Origin: Gammaproteobacteria bacterium UBA7803 | GTDB taxonomy: Bacteria > Pseudomonadota > Gammaproteobacteria > Pseudomonadales > Azotimanducaceae | NCBI GenBank assembly: GCA_002480525.1 | Contig: DLCH01000033.1 | Location: 1 to 42,987 of the forward strand | Reading direction: 5' to 3' | DNA length: 42,987 nucleotides | Part shown: positions 31,173 to 40,867 of the stretch, one piece after another | How positions within the stretch are numbered: position 1 is the first letter of the stretch | Layout of the letters: each line of letters starts with the position of its first letter | Made by a program: the position numbers and the translations under genes | The notes under the pieces: generated by a model | Databases searched by the model: none | What the model was told of the DNA's origin: nothing | The model's input: only the letters and a program-made list of their open reading frames with translations

Positions 31173-33853
31173 GCAAAGACGCCAGCCCCCAGACCATCTA
31201 CCTGAAGAACTACCAGCCGCCGGCGTATACGACCCGGGAAACCGCGCTCAACGTCGACATCCGCGACGGCGTGACCGAGGTGACCAGCCGCCTGGCGGTC
31301 GAGCGACGCCCGGACGCCGCGGCCGACGCCGACCTGGTGCTCGACGGCCGGGACCTGGAGCTGGTCGAGGTGGCCGTGGACGACACGGTGCTCGGCAGCA
31401 ACGAGTACCGGGTGGACCCGGAGTCCCTGACCCTGTTCGACGTGCCGGCCAGCGCCGAGGTCCGCATCGTCACGCGCATCCGGCCGGAGGAGAACACGGC
31501 GCTGGAAGGGCTCTACAAGTCCGGCGGCATGTACTGCACCCAGTGCGAGGCGGAGGGCTTCCGGCGCATCACCTACTACCAGGACCGGCCGGACGTGCTG
31601 TCCACCTTCACCACCACCATCGTCGCCGACGGCGACCGCTATCCGGACCTGCTGTCCAACGGCAACCTGGTGGCGGACGAGGTCGGCGACGACGGCCGCC
31701 GCCGGGTCACCTGGAACGACCCGTTTCCGAAGCCGAGCTACCTGTTCGCCCTGGTGGCGGGGCGGCTGGCGCTGCTGGAGGACGAGTTCGAGATCCGCTC
31801 GGGGCGCCGGGTGGCCCTGCGCATCTACTCCGAGCCCCACAACATCGACCAGTGCGGCTACGCCATGGACGTGCTGAAGCGGTCCATGCGCTGGGACGAG
31901 GAGGTGTTCGGCCGCGAGTACGATCTGGACGTGTTCATGATCGTCGCCGTCGAGGACTTCAACATGGGGGCGATGGAGAACAAGGGGCTGAACATCTTCA
32001 ACACCTCCTGCGTGCTGGCCTCGCCGGACACGGCCACCGACGCCGCCTACCAGCGGGTCGAGGCGGTGGTCGCCCACGAGTACTTCCACAACTGGTCCGG
32101 CAACCGCGTCACCTGCCGGGACTGGTTCCAGTTGAGCCTCAAGGAAGGCTTCACCGTGTTCCGGGACGCCGAGTTCTCCTCGGACATGAACTCCCGGGCG
32201 GTGAAACGCATCGAGGACGTGGTGATGCTGCGCTCGGTGCAGTTCGCCGAGGACGCGAGCCCGCTGGCCCATCCGGTACGCCCGGACTCCTACATCGAGA
32301 TATCGAACTTCTATACGCCGACGGTGTACGAGAAGGGCGCCGAGGTGGTGCGGATGCTGCACACCCTGCTCGGCCCGGAGGACTTCCGCGCCGGCTCGGA
32401 CCTGTACTTCGAGCGCCACGACGGCAGCGCCGCCACCACCGACGATTTCGTCGCCGCCATGGCCGAGGCGGGCGGCATCGACCTGGGGCAGTTCCAGCGC
32501 TGGTACGAGCAGGCCGGAACCCCCGTGCTCACCGTCGATGAGACCTTCGAGGACGGCACGCTCACCCTGGAGATCTCCCAGCACTGCCCGCCCACGCCGG
32601 GGCAGGACGACAAGCCGCCGCTGCACGTGCCGGTGCTGCTCGGCCTGATCGGCGCGGACGGCACCGAGCTGACGGGGCCGGAGCTGGCGGTGGACTGTGA
32701 CGATGCGGTGGTGTTCCGGCCCGGCGCCGACGCCACGCCGGACAGCCTGCTGCTGCATCTGCGCTCCCGTGCCGTGACCCTGCGCGTGACGGGTCTCGAG
32801 GACCGCCCGCGGGTGAGCTTCCTGCGGGGCTTTTCGGCGCCGGTGCGGGTGAACTATCCGCGGGACGCCGGGGCGCTCGAGTTCCTCGCGGTGCACGACA
32901 CCGACGGCTTCGCCCGCTGGGACGCGCTGCAGACCCTGGTGGTGGACGAGATCCGCCGGCTTCAGGCGGAACCGGAAGCGGCGCCGGCGGCGGAACTGGT
33001 GGCCCTGTTCGGCGCCCTGGCCGGGCAGGCCCGCGCGGCGGACACCGCGGAGTCCCGGTTCATGCTCGCCACCATGCTGACGCTGGCGGACGAAACCTAC
33101 CTGATGCAGCAGTTCGACAGCATCGACGTCGACGGCCTGTGCGACGCCCGCCAGCGTCTGCGCGAGGCGCTGGCTCGGGACCATCTCGACGGCTGGCGCG
33201 CCCTGTACCTGGCCAGCGCACCGGCCGGCGCCTTCGATCCCGGCGCGTCCGCCATGTCCCGGCGGGCGCTGCGCAACGTGGCGCTGGCCTACGTGGCCTG
33301 CGCGGCCGATGCCGCCGAGGCCGAGACGCTGATCGGGGAACACTATCGGCTCGCCGACAACCTGACCGACCGCCAGGCGGCCCTCGGTCAGGCGGTGCGG
33401 CTGCCCGGCCTGGACGACGACTTCCGTCAGCGCCTGCTCGACGACTTCTACGGCCGCTGGCAGAGCGAGGCGCTGGTGGTGAACGTGTGGTTCTCGCTGC
33501 AGGCCGCGAGCCCGCGATACGACGCGGACGCCGTGAAGGCGCTGGCGGACCATCAGGCCTTCGATCCGCGCAACCCCAACAAGCTGCGCGCGCTGTACGG
33601 CGCGTTCTCGCGGCAGAACCACCGGCGATTCCACGCCCTCGACGGCTCCGGTTACCGGCTGCTCGCCGAGGCCGTGGCCAACGTGGACGCACGCAACCCG
33701 TCCATGGCCGCCGGCCTGGCCATGCCGCTGACCCGGTGGCGGCGATTCGACGGCGAGCGGGGCGCGTTGATGCGTCAGCATCTCGAGGCCCTCGCCGGCC
33801 GGGACGGTCTGTCCCGGGACCTCTACGAGGTGGTGACCAAGAGCCTGGCGTGA
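31169..33853 (+). CDS. pepN: Aminopeptidase N (M1 family)
   Basis: 894 residues, near the usual length for bacterial PepN (about 870). The exopeptidase motif GAMEN is at 267-271, the zinc site HEYFH at 303-307 with the third ligand Glu326 (SLKEGFTVFRD), and the C-terminal helical DUF3458 domain follows. It removes N-terminal residues from peptides, preferring Ala and basic residues. The GTG at 31169 overlaps the DUF2797 stop. It ends 16 bp from the convergent batD gene, with no obvious terminator between. Confidence 0.96.
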   Translation: MSKDASPQTIYLKNYQPPAYTTRETALNVDIRDGVTEVTSRLAVERRPDAAADADLVLDGRDLELVEVAVDDTVLGSNEYRVDPESLTLFDVPASAEVRIVTRIRPEENTALEGLYKSGGMYCTQCEAEGFRRITYYQDRPDVLSTFTTTIVADGDRYPDLLSNGNLVADEVGDDGRRRVTWNDPFPKPSYLFALVAGRLALLEDEFEIRSGRRVALRIYSEPHNIDQCGYAMDVLKRSMRWDEEVFGREYDLDVFMIVAVEDFNMGAMENKGLNIFNTSCVLASPDTATDAAYQRVEAVVAHEYFHNWSGNRVTCRDWFQLSLKEGFTVFRDAEFSSDMNSRAVKRIEDVVMLRSVQFAEDASPLAHPVRPDSYIEISNFYTPTVYEKGAEVVRMLHTLLGPEDFRAGSDLYFERHDGSAATTDDFVAAMAEAGGIDLGQFQRWYEQAGTPVLTVDETFEDGTLTLEISQHCPPTPGQDDKPPLHVPVLLGLIGADGTELTGPELAVDCDDAVVFRPGADATPDSLLLHLRSRAVTLRVTGLEDRPRVSFLRGFSAPVRVNYPRDAGALEFLAVHDTDGFARWDALQTLVVDEIRRLQAEPEAAPAAELVALFGALAGQARAADTAESRFMLATMLTLADETYLMQQFDSIDVDGLCDARQRLREALARDHLDGWRALYLASAPAGAFDPGASAMSRRALRNVALAYVACAADAAEAETLIGEHYRLADNLTDRQAALGQAVRLPGLDDDFRQRLLDDFYGRWQSEALVVNVWFSLQAASPRYDADAVKALADHQAFDPRNPNKLRALYGAFSRQNHRRFHALDGSGYRLLAEAVANVDARNPSMAAGLAMPLTRWRRFDGERGALMRQHLEALAGRDGLSRDLYEVVTKSLA

Positions 33854-33869
33854 GCCGCGGCCGGCCGCC

Positions 33870-35522
33870 TCAGTCGTAGAGGGCCGGCAGCGGCTCCGCG
33901 CTGCGGCGTGGTCCGCGCCGCAGCGCGTCGACCGCCCGGCGCACGGCGTCCCCGTCGGCGGCGCCGGCGGCGCCGGAGCGGAACCGCGCGGCATTCAGGT
34001 CATCGAGCAGCGCGCCGTAGCCGTCGGCGCGAAACCGCCGCTGGGCCTCGGGCAGCGAGGCGTCGTAGAACCCCCGCAGATAGTCGAGCAGCGCGTCGTG
34101 GATGGCGTCGGCGCGGCCCTCGCGGCAGGCCGCGTCCAGGGTCCGGCGGCGCTGACGCGCAGAGGGCGCAGCGGCGGGCGGGGCCAGACGCCCGCGCAGC
34201 GCGTAGGCCAGGGTGGCCAGCAGCACCGCGGCCGCGGCCAGGACCCACAGGGTGGCGCTGGAGGTCCGGCCCGGGGACAGCGGTTCCGCCGGGGGCTGGA
34301 CCGTCTCCGGCGCCGGCGCGGCCGGGGCGTCGGCACCTTCTCCGGCCCGGCCGTCCGCAGCCGGCGCCGATGGTTCGGCGGCCACGCCGGTGATCGTCAG
34401 GTTGCGCCCGGGGGCGCTGGCGGTACGTACCCGGCGGGCGGCCACGTCCCACCAGACCACCTCGGTCGCCGGCAGCACCACGCTGCCCGGCGCCGTCGGG
34501 ATGATCGCGTAGGCCTGCTCGCGTACGCCGCGGATCGACGGTCCGCGATCGTCGTCGGTGAGTTCCGGCGGCTCCGGATAACGGCGGAAGCTGGCGTCCG
34601 GCAGCGCCGGCGTCAATGGCGGGATGGCGGAGCTGACGTTGCCGGTGACCTCCGCCCGCAGGGTCCGCCGCACCTGGTCGCCGACCGCCAGGCGCCGCTG
34701 ATCCGTCGACCAGGTGTCCTGCAGGGTCAGGTTCTCGGCGGGCAGCCAGGGATGCTCGGCGGGATACTCCGGCGGGATCGGCAGCACCTCCAGGGTCATG
34801 GGCTCCGTGGCGACCCGCACGCCGGAGCGCCGCAGCCGGCCGCCGCTCTGCAGGCGCACGCTGCTGGTGACGCTGATGGCGGGAATGGTCAGCTCGCCGC
34901 TGCGCTCCGGCAGGATGGCGAAGCGCTGCTCGATGACGCCGTAGCGCTGGCCGTCGCGGATGGTGGCCGTGGACGTGGTCTCGCCGATGGGCATGACGAT
35001 GGCGTCGGGAATCTCCGGCATGCCCGGCAGGTCGCTGTAGATCTGCGCGCCGCTGGCGTAGTAGAGGCGGCGGATCAGCACGGTCTGGGCCTGCACGTAG
35101 ACCGGATCCCGGGTCAGCTCGGACTCGAAGAACACCATGCGCTCGATGGCTTCGCGCAGTTCGGCGGGCATGCCGCGGACCCGCAGCGGCAGGGCCGGGG
35201 TCGCCTGGTCGCCGACGGTGACCGGCGGAATGGTGAGGTCGCCGCTGGACCGCGGCCGCAGCAGGATCTGGTATTCGACCCACGACTCGACCTGGCCGTT
35301 GACGGCCCGGTACTGGCTCGAACTCTGGGTGGTGAGAACCTCGAAGTCCTCTTCCAGGGCGTAGAGGCCCAGGGGCTGCGTCTGATTGGTGCCGGTGGTA
35401 CGGATGGTCAGCCGCGCGGTATCGAACTCGTCGATGATGCGCGGCTCAACGGTGGCCGTGAGCTCTGCGGCGGCGGGTCCGGCCAGCAGCCAGAGCAGCA
35501 GGAGGTGGGCCCAGCGCCGCAT
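33870..35522 (-). CDS. batD: BatD (Oxygen-tolerance) family protein
   Basis: 550 residues. Signal peptide about 1-19 (LLLLWLLAGPAAA), a string of immunoglobulin/cadherin-like beta domains to about 395 (LTATVEPRIIDEFDTARLTI; EYQILLRPRSSGDLTIPPV), a Pro/Ala-rich spacer, one membrane helix about 438-456, and a cytoplasmic tail of about 90 residues. It is the last gene of the moxR-bat operon; its ATG shares one base with the batB stop (TGATG). Bat proteins form an envelope complex with VWA partners; first described as Bacteroides aerotolerance, now seen as MoxR-chaperoned assembly of envelope complexes. Confidence 0.9.
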   Translation of the reverse strand: MRRWAHLLLLWLLAGPAAAELTATVEPRIIDEFDTARLTIRTTGTNQTQPLGLYALEEDFEVLTTQSSSQYRAVNGQVESWVEYQILLRPRSSGDLTIPPVTVGDQATPALPLRVRGMPAELREAIERMVFFESELTRDPVYVQAQTVLIRRLYYASGAQIYSDLPGMPEIPDAIVMPIGETTSTATIRDGQRYGVIEQRFAILPERSGELTIPAISVTSSVRLQSGGRLRRSGVRVATEPMTLEVLPIPPEYPAEHPWLPAENLTLQDTWSTDQRRLAVGDQVRRTLRAEVTGNVSSAIPPLTPALPDASFRRYPEPPELTDDDRGPSIRGVREQAYAIIPTAPGSVVLPATEVVWWDVAARRVRTASAPGRNLTITGVAAEPSAPAADGRAGEGADAPAAPAPETVQPPAEPLSPGRTSSATLWVLAAAAVLLATLAYALRGRLAPPAAAPSARQRRRTLDAACREGRADAIHDALLDYLRGFYDASLPEAQRRFRADGYGALLDDLNAARFRSGAAGAADGDAVRRAVDALRRGPRRSAEPLPALYD

Positions 35523-37261
35523 CACCAGATCTTCTCCGAGTCCTGGCTGCGGTAGTCGCCGCGCCGCAACCGCTGGTTGGTCTCGTACTGGAATTTGCGG
35601 CGCAGCAGGCCGCCGGGATCGTCCGGCACCCGTCGCAACCACTGCTCCAGGGCGTCCTGCTTCTCGTCGCGGCTGGCCGTGAGCTCCTCGGAGGGCTCGC
35701 CGTCCTCGGATCGGGCTTCGGACTGCTGCTCCTGGCTCTGGGCGGTTTCCGACGGCTGCTGCTCCTCGCCCTGCTGCTCGTTGGCTTCGCCGGAGTCGTC
35801 GCTGCCGCCTTCCGGGTTGGCGGTGGAGTCCTCCGGGTTCTGCTGGCCCTGGTCCTGGCGGGCCTGCTGATCGTTCTCGGCCTGCTGCTGGCGTTCCAGC
35901 AGTTCCTCGACCAGGGCTTTGTTGAAGCGGGCGTCCTCGTGATCGGGATCCCGGTACAGCACGGCGTCGTAGGCTTCGATGGCGTCGGCGTAGGCCTGCT
36001 GCTGGGCCAGGGCGTTGCCCAGGTTGTACAGGTCGGCGGTGGCGTCTCTGCTGCGATAGTGCTCTGCCGCCGCCGCGTACTCGCCGGAGCGGTACAGGGC
36101 GGCCGCGCGCCACGGTTCGTCACTGCCGTCGTCGAACAGGGCCGCCGCCACCGCGGGCTCGCCGTCGCGCAGCGCCTCGAAAGCCTGCTGGTCGCGCCGC
36201 TGCCACAGGTCGTCCCACAGCCCGGCGTCGGCGGGCGCGGGCATGAGCAGCAGCGGCACCACGGCCAGCGCGCCGCGGCGGAAGCCGGCCAGGGCCAGCG
36301 GCAGCAGCGCCAGCGCGAGCCAGAAACCCATGTCCGCCCAGGTGTCGAAATCCCGTTCCACCTCGGCGGTCTCCTCCTCGCCGGGCAGGGGGGTCGCCAG
36401 CAGATGCTCGATGTCGCTGTCGGCCAGGGTCAGCGTGCGGTAGCGGCCGTAGGTGATCTCGGCAATGCGGGCGATGCCGTCGGCGTCGAGCCGGGCGCGA
36501 ATCGGATCGCCCTGCTGGGTGCGCAGCACCTGGCCCGGCTGGTTCACGAAATCCAGCGGAATCTCGGCGCCGGCGGCGGTGCCGACGCCCAGGAACGAGA
36601 TCGGGAAGCGCGGGTTGCGCCGCTCCGTGGCGTCGCTGATGCGGTCGACGCCGTCGGTGACCACGAGTATGCGGCCCTGGCTCACGCCGGCGTTGTCGAA
36701 CAGGGTGTACGCCTGCTCCAGGGCCTCGCCGAGATCGCTGCCGAGCACGGGCATCATGTCCGGGCGCAGCGCGCTCAGCAGGTTCTCGATGGTGCGGGTG
36801 TCGTCGGTCAGGGGCACCACCGCGTGGGCGTCGCCGGCGTAGGCCACCAGCGCCGTGAAGCCTTCGTCCCGGAGGCGCAGGATGTCGGCGATCTTCTGGC
36901 GCGCGCGCACCAGCCGGGAGGGGGCGACGTCCTGGGCGAACATGGACAGGGACAGGTCGAACACGATCACCAGGGCGTCCTGCTTCTGCTCCACCGGCTG
37001 GGGCAGGCGCTCCCAGGCCGGTCCGGCGAGGCCGAGGGCGGCCAGCGCCAGGGCGCCGGCTGCGAGCCAGGGCAGCCGCCGGGCGCGGCTGACCCCGCGC
37101 CGTTCCAGCAGCACGCCGAGCAGCTCGGGGGCGATGGCGTTCTCCCAGTGGCTGCCCGAGCCGTGGCGCCGGGCCCACCACAGCCCGGCCAGCACCGCCG
37201 GAATCAGCGCCAGCAGCCACCACGGCCGCAGAAAGTGGAAGTCTGCCAGCACGTCAGGCAT
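35522..37261 (-). CDS. batB: BatB-BatC fusion: VWA-domain membrane protein with TPR and acidic C-terminal tail
   Basis: 579 residues. Two N-terminal membrane helices (about 12-30 and 63-82), a VWA domain about 95-295 with the MIDAS motif DLSLSM, a third helix about 312-345, then two or three TPR repeats (about 360-435; RSGEYAAAAEHYRS, AYADAIEAYDAVL), and a Gln/Glu/Ser-rich acidic tail (about 445-530). In many genomes BatB (VWA) and BatC (TPR) are separate genes; here they are one. It overlaps batA by 8 bp and batD by one base. Confidence 0.93.
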   Translation of the reverse strand: MPDVLADFHFLRPWWLLALIPAVLAGLWWARRHGSGSHWENAIAPELLGVLLERRGVSRARRLPWLAAGALALAALGLAGPAWERLPQPVEQKQDALVIVFDLSLSMFAQDVAPSRLVRARQKIADILRLRDEGFTALVAYAGDAHAVVPLTDDTRTIENLLSALRPDMMPVLGSDLGEALEQAYTLFDNAGVSQGRILVVTDGVDRISDATERRNPRFPISFLGVGTAAGAEIPLDFVNQPGQVLRTQQGDPIRARLDADGIARIAEITYGRYRTLTLADSDIEHLLATPLPGEEETAEVERDFDTWADMGFWLALALLPLALAGFRRGALAVVPLLLMPAPADAGLWDDLWQRRDQQAFEALRDGEPAVAAALFDDGSDEPWRAAALYRSGEYAAAAEHYRSRDATADLYNLGNALAQQQAYADAIEAYDAVLYRDPDHEDARFNKALVEELLERQQQAENDQQARQDQGQQNPEDSTANPEGGSDDSGEANEQQGEEQQPSETAQSQEQQSEARSEDGEPSEELTASRDEKQDALEQWLRRVPDDPGGLLRRKFQYETNQRLRRGDYRSQDSEKIW

Positions 37262-38255
37262 GGCGCGTCCTCAGGTCGAAGGCCATGAGGCCGAGGGTCA
37301 GCAGCCAGGCCGCTCCGAGGGGCCAGTAGTACAGCGCGGCGATGGGCCGGAACGTCTCCGCCTCCTGCTCGATGGGCTCCATGGCGTCGATGAGATCGTA
37401 GATCTCCACGAGCCGCTCGGTGTTCTCGGCCCGGAAGTAGCGCCCGCCGGTGGCGTCGGCGATGGCCTGCAGGGTTTCCTCGTCGAGCTCCGCGGACGGG
37501 TTCACGATGCCCGAGGAGAACACCCCGAAGATGCTCGGCATGCGCATGGCCTCGGCGCCGACGCCGATGGTGTAGATGCGGATGTCCTCCACGGCGGCCA
37601 GCTCGGCGGCCTTGTCCGGGCCCACCTCGCCGACGTTGTTGGCGCCGTCGGTGAGCAGGATCAGCACCCGGTCCCCGGCGGGCCGCTGGCGCAGCCGCTT
37701 GACGGCCAGGCCGATGGCGTCGCCGATGGCGGTCTTGCCGCCGGCGATGCCGACCGGCGCTTCGGTCAGCAGCCGGTTGACGCTCGCCAGGTCGAAGGTC
37801 AGCGGCGCCTGCAGGTAGGCGTTGGTGCCGAACAGGATCAGGCCGACCCGGTCGCCCTGGCGCTCCTCGACGAACTCGCTGACCACGTTCTTCACCACCG
37901 TCAGGCGGTTCACCAGACGGTTGCCGAGCTGCATGTCCTCGGTGCCCATGCTGCCGGAGATGTCGACGGCCAGCATCAGGTCGCGACCCGTGGTGGGCAG
38001 GCTCACGGGATCGCCCGTCCACTGGGGCCGGGCCGCGGCGCCGAGCAATGCCAGCCAGATCAGCCACAGGGTGATGAGCCGCCAGGGCCAGCGGCGCCGG
38101 CCGCCGCCTTCGGCGTGACCGCCATCCGGACGGAAGTGACCGACGTCCGGCACCATCAGCGCGGCCTGCTGGGCGCGCCGCGCCGGCAGCAGCAGCCGGA
38201 TCAGAAGCGGCAGCGGGGCCAGCAGCAGCAGGTACGGCCAGACCAGCTCGATCAT
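37254..38255 (-). CDS. batA: BatA-type VWA-domain membrane protein
   Basis: 333 residues. Two N-terminal helices (about 5-24 and 58-75), VWA domain about 88-290 with an intact MIDAS (DISGSM, then a Thr in the GGKTAIGDAI loop and DGANN), and a C-terminal helix about 308-326. It binds a divalent cation and partner protein at the MIDAS. Starts at ATG 38255, overlapping the DUF4381 stop; ends 8 bp inside batB. Confidence 0.94.
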   Translation of the reverse strand: MIELVWPYLLLLAPLPLLIRLLLPARRAQQAALMVPDVGHFRPDGGHAEGGGRRRWPWRLITLWLIWLALLGAAARPQWTGDPVSLPTTGRDLMLAVDISGSMGTEDMQLGNRLVNRLTVVKNVVSEFVEERQGDRVGLILFGTNAYLQAPLTFDLASVNRLLTEAPVGIAGGKTAIGDAIGLAVKRLRQRPAGDRVLILLTDGANNVGEVGPDKAAELAAVEDIRIYTIGVGAEAMRMPSIFGVFSSGIVNPSAELDEETLQAIADATGGRYFRAENTERLVEIYDLIDAMEPIEQEAETFRPIAALYYWPLGAAWLLTLGLMAFDLRTRHA

Positions 38256-38803
38256 CCGGCCCCCTCCGTGCCTGCGCCCGCGCGGACGCCGGGCCTGGCC
38301 GCCGGACGGGCGCCGGCCTGGGGCGGTACCCGCAGCCGCTCGAGCAGCCGGACCACCAGCGGATGCAGCGCTTCGGGCGTGGCGGTGACCGTCGGACGGA
38401 ACCGTTCGTCGCCGAGCGCCCGGCCGGGGCCGGTGCTGAACACCGGCTCGCCGGCGTGGGCGTCGAGCAGCGCCAGCCATTCGTCGCCGCTGGCCGGCCG
38501 GGCGGCGTCCTCGCCGAGGCCGTGGATCAGCGCCCGTTTGATCAGCTCGTTGGTTTCGTCGAGATAGGCCCGCTCGCCGATGGTGCCGTCGGCCCAGCGG
38601 CGATGAATGTCCTCGTAGGCGCCCCGCGCCCAGCGCAGCGGCCGCCCGCGCCGGCGCCGTTCGAGCAGCCGCCAGCCGAGCCAGGCCAGGCCGGCCAGCA
38701 GCAGCGCGGCGAGCAGCCACCAGCCCGGCGCCGGCGGCCACCAGCCGGGCGCGTCCGGCAGGTGGATGTCCCGAAGCTGCTGCAGTCCGTCGACGGCGGC
38801 CAT
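38252..38803 (-). CDS. DUF4381 membrane protein of the moxR-bat operon
   Basis: 183 residues. A periplasmic N-terminus with DIHLPDAPGWWPPAPGWW (12-29), the hallmark of DUF4381, one membrane helix about 30-47, then a cytoplasmic helical domain. It always travels with DUF58 and VWA genes, so it is taken as a subunit of the same envelope complex. Two bases separate its ATG from the DUF58 stop. The Pro/Ala/Arg-rich C-terminus overlaps the batA start. Confidence 0.9.
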   Translation of the reverse strand: MAAVDGLQQLRDIHLPDAPGWWPPAPGWWLLAALLLAGLAWLGWRLLERRRRGRPLRWARGAYEDIHRRWADGTIGERAYLDETNELIKRALIHGLGEDAARPASGDEWLALLDAHAGEPVFSTGPGRALGDERFRPTVTATPEALHPLVVRLLERLRVPPQAGARPAARPGVRAGAGTEGAG

Positions 38804-38805
38804 GG

Positions 38806-39723
38806 TCAGAGCCACCCCACCGCGCGCTGCACGTCGTCGTCGGTGGCCAGGGCGGCGGTGGCCACCTGATGGTTGCGGCACAGGGTCTCGAAGGCCGTCA
38901 CGTCGTGCTCGTAGCGGGCGCGGTAGCGGGCCCGCAGGCGCTCGTCACCGGCATCGAACTGCCAGCGCTCGCGGCCGTCGCTGACGGTGTACTGGTCCGC
39001 CGGCGGCAGCTCCCGCTCCAGCGGATCGAACACCCGCAGGGCCACCACCTCGTTGTGGCGGGCGAGGGCGCGGAAGGTGTCGCGCCAGTGGTCGCCCATC
39101 GGCTCGAAGTCGCTCACGAAGTAGATGCGGTAGTGGGCGCGGGCCAGACGCCGCACGCGCATCAGCGCGTCCACCAGGTGGGCGCGGTCCGGCGTCGGGT
39201 CCCCGGGGGCCAGCCGCCGGTTGTAGCGCGCCAGGTCGCCGAGCAGCCGGGCGAGCTGCTTCACGTTGCGGTAGGGCTTGTGGATCGCCACCTCCCGATT
39301 GCCGATGACCAGCCCGCCGACGCGGTCGTTGTGGCGGATCGCTCGCCAGCACAGCAGGGCGCCCAGCTCCGCCGCGGCCACGGACTTGAGCCGTTCCCGG
39401 CTGCCGAAGAACATCGACTGGGTCTGGTCCACCACCACCAGGGTCAGCCGTTCCCGTTCCTCCCGGAACACCTTGGTGTGGGGCACGTTCTTGCGCGCGG
39501 TGACCCGCCAGTCGATGGTGCGGACGTCGTCGCCGGGCTGATACAGGCGTACTTCCGAGAAGTCGACGCCGCGGCCGCGCTGACGGGACAGCCGGGTGCC
39601 GCCGCGCGCGCTCACCACCGACGACGCCGCGCGCGGCTCCGCCAGGGGTCGGAAGCGCAGCGCCAGCAGGTCGTCGAGCTCGACGTAGGCGCCGCGCAGC
39701 CGGTTTGCGGGCTGGGCCGGCAC
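38806..39723 (-). CDS. DUF58 protein (VWA-like partner of MoxR)
   Basis: 305 residues. The DUF58 core contains RGRGVDFSEVRLYQPGDDVRTIDWRVTAR (about 47-75, given here only as landmarks GDDVRTIDW) and a VWA-like fold starting VVVDQTQSMFFG (MIDAS-like DxTxS). No membrane helix is seen. I chose GTG at 39723 because it lies 8 bp after the MoxR stop, and the frame upstream is MoxR DNA. DUF58 proteins are clients or partners of MoxR ATPases. Confidence 0.9.
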   Translation of the reverse strand: MPAQPANRLRGAYVELDDLLALRFRPLAEPRAASSVVSARGGTRLSRQRGRGVDFSEVRLYQPGDDVRTIDWRVTARKNVPHTKVFREERERLTLVVVDQTQSMFFGSRERLKSVAAAELGALLCWRAIRHNDRVGGLVIGNREVAIHKPYRNVKQLARLLGDLARYNRRLAPGDPTPDRAHLVDALMRVRRLARAHYRIYFVSDFEPMGDHWRDTFRALARHNEVVALRVFDPLERELPPADQYTVSDGRERWQFDAGDERLRARYRARYEHDVTAFETLCRNHQVATAALATDDDVQRAVGWL

Positions 39724-39731
39724 GGCGGGGC

Positions 39732-40703
39732 TCAGGGGACCGGCACCTGGTCCAGCAGCAGGTCCACCACCCGGTCGCTGGTGACGCCCTGGGCCTCGGC
39801 GTCGAACGTGAGGATGAGCCGGTGCCGCAGCACGTCGTGGGCGACGGCCTGGACGTCGTCGGGGCTGACGAAGTCCCGCCCCTCCAGCCAGGCCAGGGCG
39901 CGGGCGCACTGGTCCAGGGCGATGGTGCCGCGCGGGCTCGCGCCGAATTCCAGGAAGTCGCCGAGCTCGCCGCGGGCTTCCCGGGTCGCCATGATCAGGG
40001 CCACGATGTAGCGCTCCACGGGCTCCGCCATGTAGATACCGAGGATTTCCCGGCGGGCTGTGAACACGTCGTCCTGGCTGAGCCGGTGGGGCGGCGCCGG
40101 CGGTTCGACCCGGCCGCCGGTCTCCTGGCGCACCAGGTGCAGGATCTCGGTCTCGGCGGCCTCGCTCGGATAGTCCACCCGGGCGTGCATCAGGAAGCGG
40201 TCGAGCTGGGCCTCGGGGAGGGGATAGGTGCCCTCCTGCTCGATGGGGTTCTGGGTGGCCATCACCAGGAACAGCTCCGGCAGCGGAAAGGTCTGGCGGC
40301 CGACGCTGACCTGGTGCTCGGCCATCGCCTCGAGCAGGGCGGACTGAACCTTCGCCGGCGCCCGGTTCACCTCGTCGGCCAGCAGCAGGTTGTGGAACAC
40401 CGGGCCGGGCTGGAACTTGAAGCTGCCGTCCTCGGGCCGGAACACCTCGGTGCCGGTGATGTCGCTCGGCAGCAGGTCCGGGGTGAACTGGATGCGATGG
40501 AAGTCGCCCTCCACCGCGTTCGCCAGCTCCTTCACAGCCCGGGTCTTCGCGAGCCCGGGCGCGCCTTCCACCAGCAGGTGGCCGCCGCACAGCAGGGCCA
40601 TCATCAGTCGCTGCAGCAGGGTGTGCTGGCCGATGATCCGTTCCGTGAGCCATCCGGTCACGTCCCGGACTTTGCGCTGATGTGGGGTCTCGGCTGCGTT
40701 CAT
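39732..40703 (-). CDS. moxR: MoxR-family AAA+ ATPase
   Basis: 323 residues. Walker A GAPGLAKTRA (about 48-57), Walker B LLLADEVNRAPAK (about 106-118), sensor 1 MATQNPIEQEGTYPLPEAQLDRF and a C-terminal lid domain. MoxR ATPases act as chaperones that insert cofactors or activate VWA-protein complexes, here the Bat set downstream. ATG 40703 starts MNAAETPHQ; a -10-like TACAAT lies 26 bp upstream, so this is the operon's first gene. Confidence 0.95.
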   Translation of the reverse strand: MNAAETPHQRKVRDVTGWLTERIIGQHTLLQRLMMALLCGGHLLVEGAPGLAKTRAVKELANAVEGDFHRIQFTPDLLPSDITGTEVFRPEDGSFKFQPGPVFHNLLLADEVNRAPAKVQSALLEAMAEHQVSVGRQTFPLPELFLVMATQNPIEQEGTYPLPEAQLDRFLMHARVDYPSEAAETEILHLVRQETGGRVEPPAPPHRLSQDDVFTARREILGIYMAEPVERYIVALIMATREARGELGDFLEFGASPRGTIALDQCARALAWLEGRDFVSPDDVQAVAHDVLRHRLILTFDAEAQGVTSDRVVDLLLDQVPVP

Positions 40704-40728
40704 GGCGTTCCCGGCAGAAAAGCTCGCT

Positions 40729-40757
40729 ATTGTAGCGGCCGACGTGGGAAATACATC
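40729..40757 (-). promoter_or_regulatory. Possible sigma-70 promoter of the moxR-bat operon
   Basis: Reading leftward, TACAAT (40734 to 40729) matches the -10 consensus at 5 of 6 positions and sits about 26 nt before the moxR ATG. The -35 region (GATGTA at 17-bp spacing) is poor, so an activator or an extended -10 might be needed. Confidence 0.35.
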
Positions 40758-40867
40758 CCGGCTCCTTCCGCCCGGCGGTGGCCGGCGCTGCATGCGCCGC
40801 CGCCCCGGCTGCCCGTCGGCCGTCTATCCTTGAAGAACTTAGAGGACGCCCGACGGGCTCGAGTTTC

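Noticed and set aside
31079..33994. 971-codon minus-strand frame opposite aminopeptidase N
   Set aside because: Antisense shadow; pepN has GAMEN and HExxH on the plus strand.
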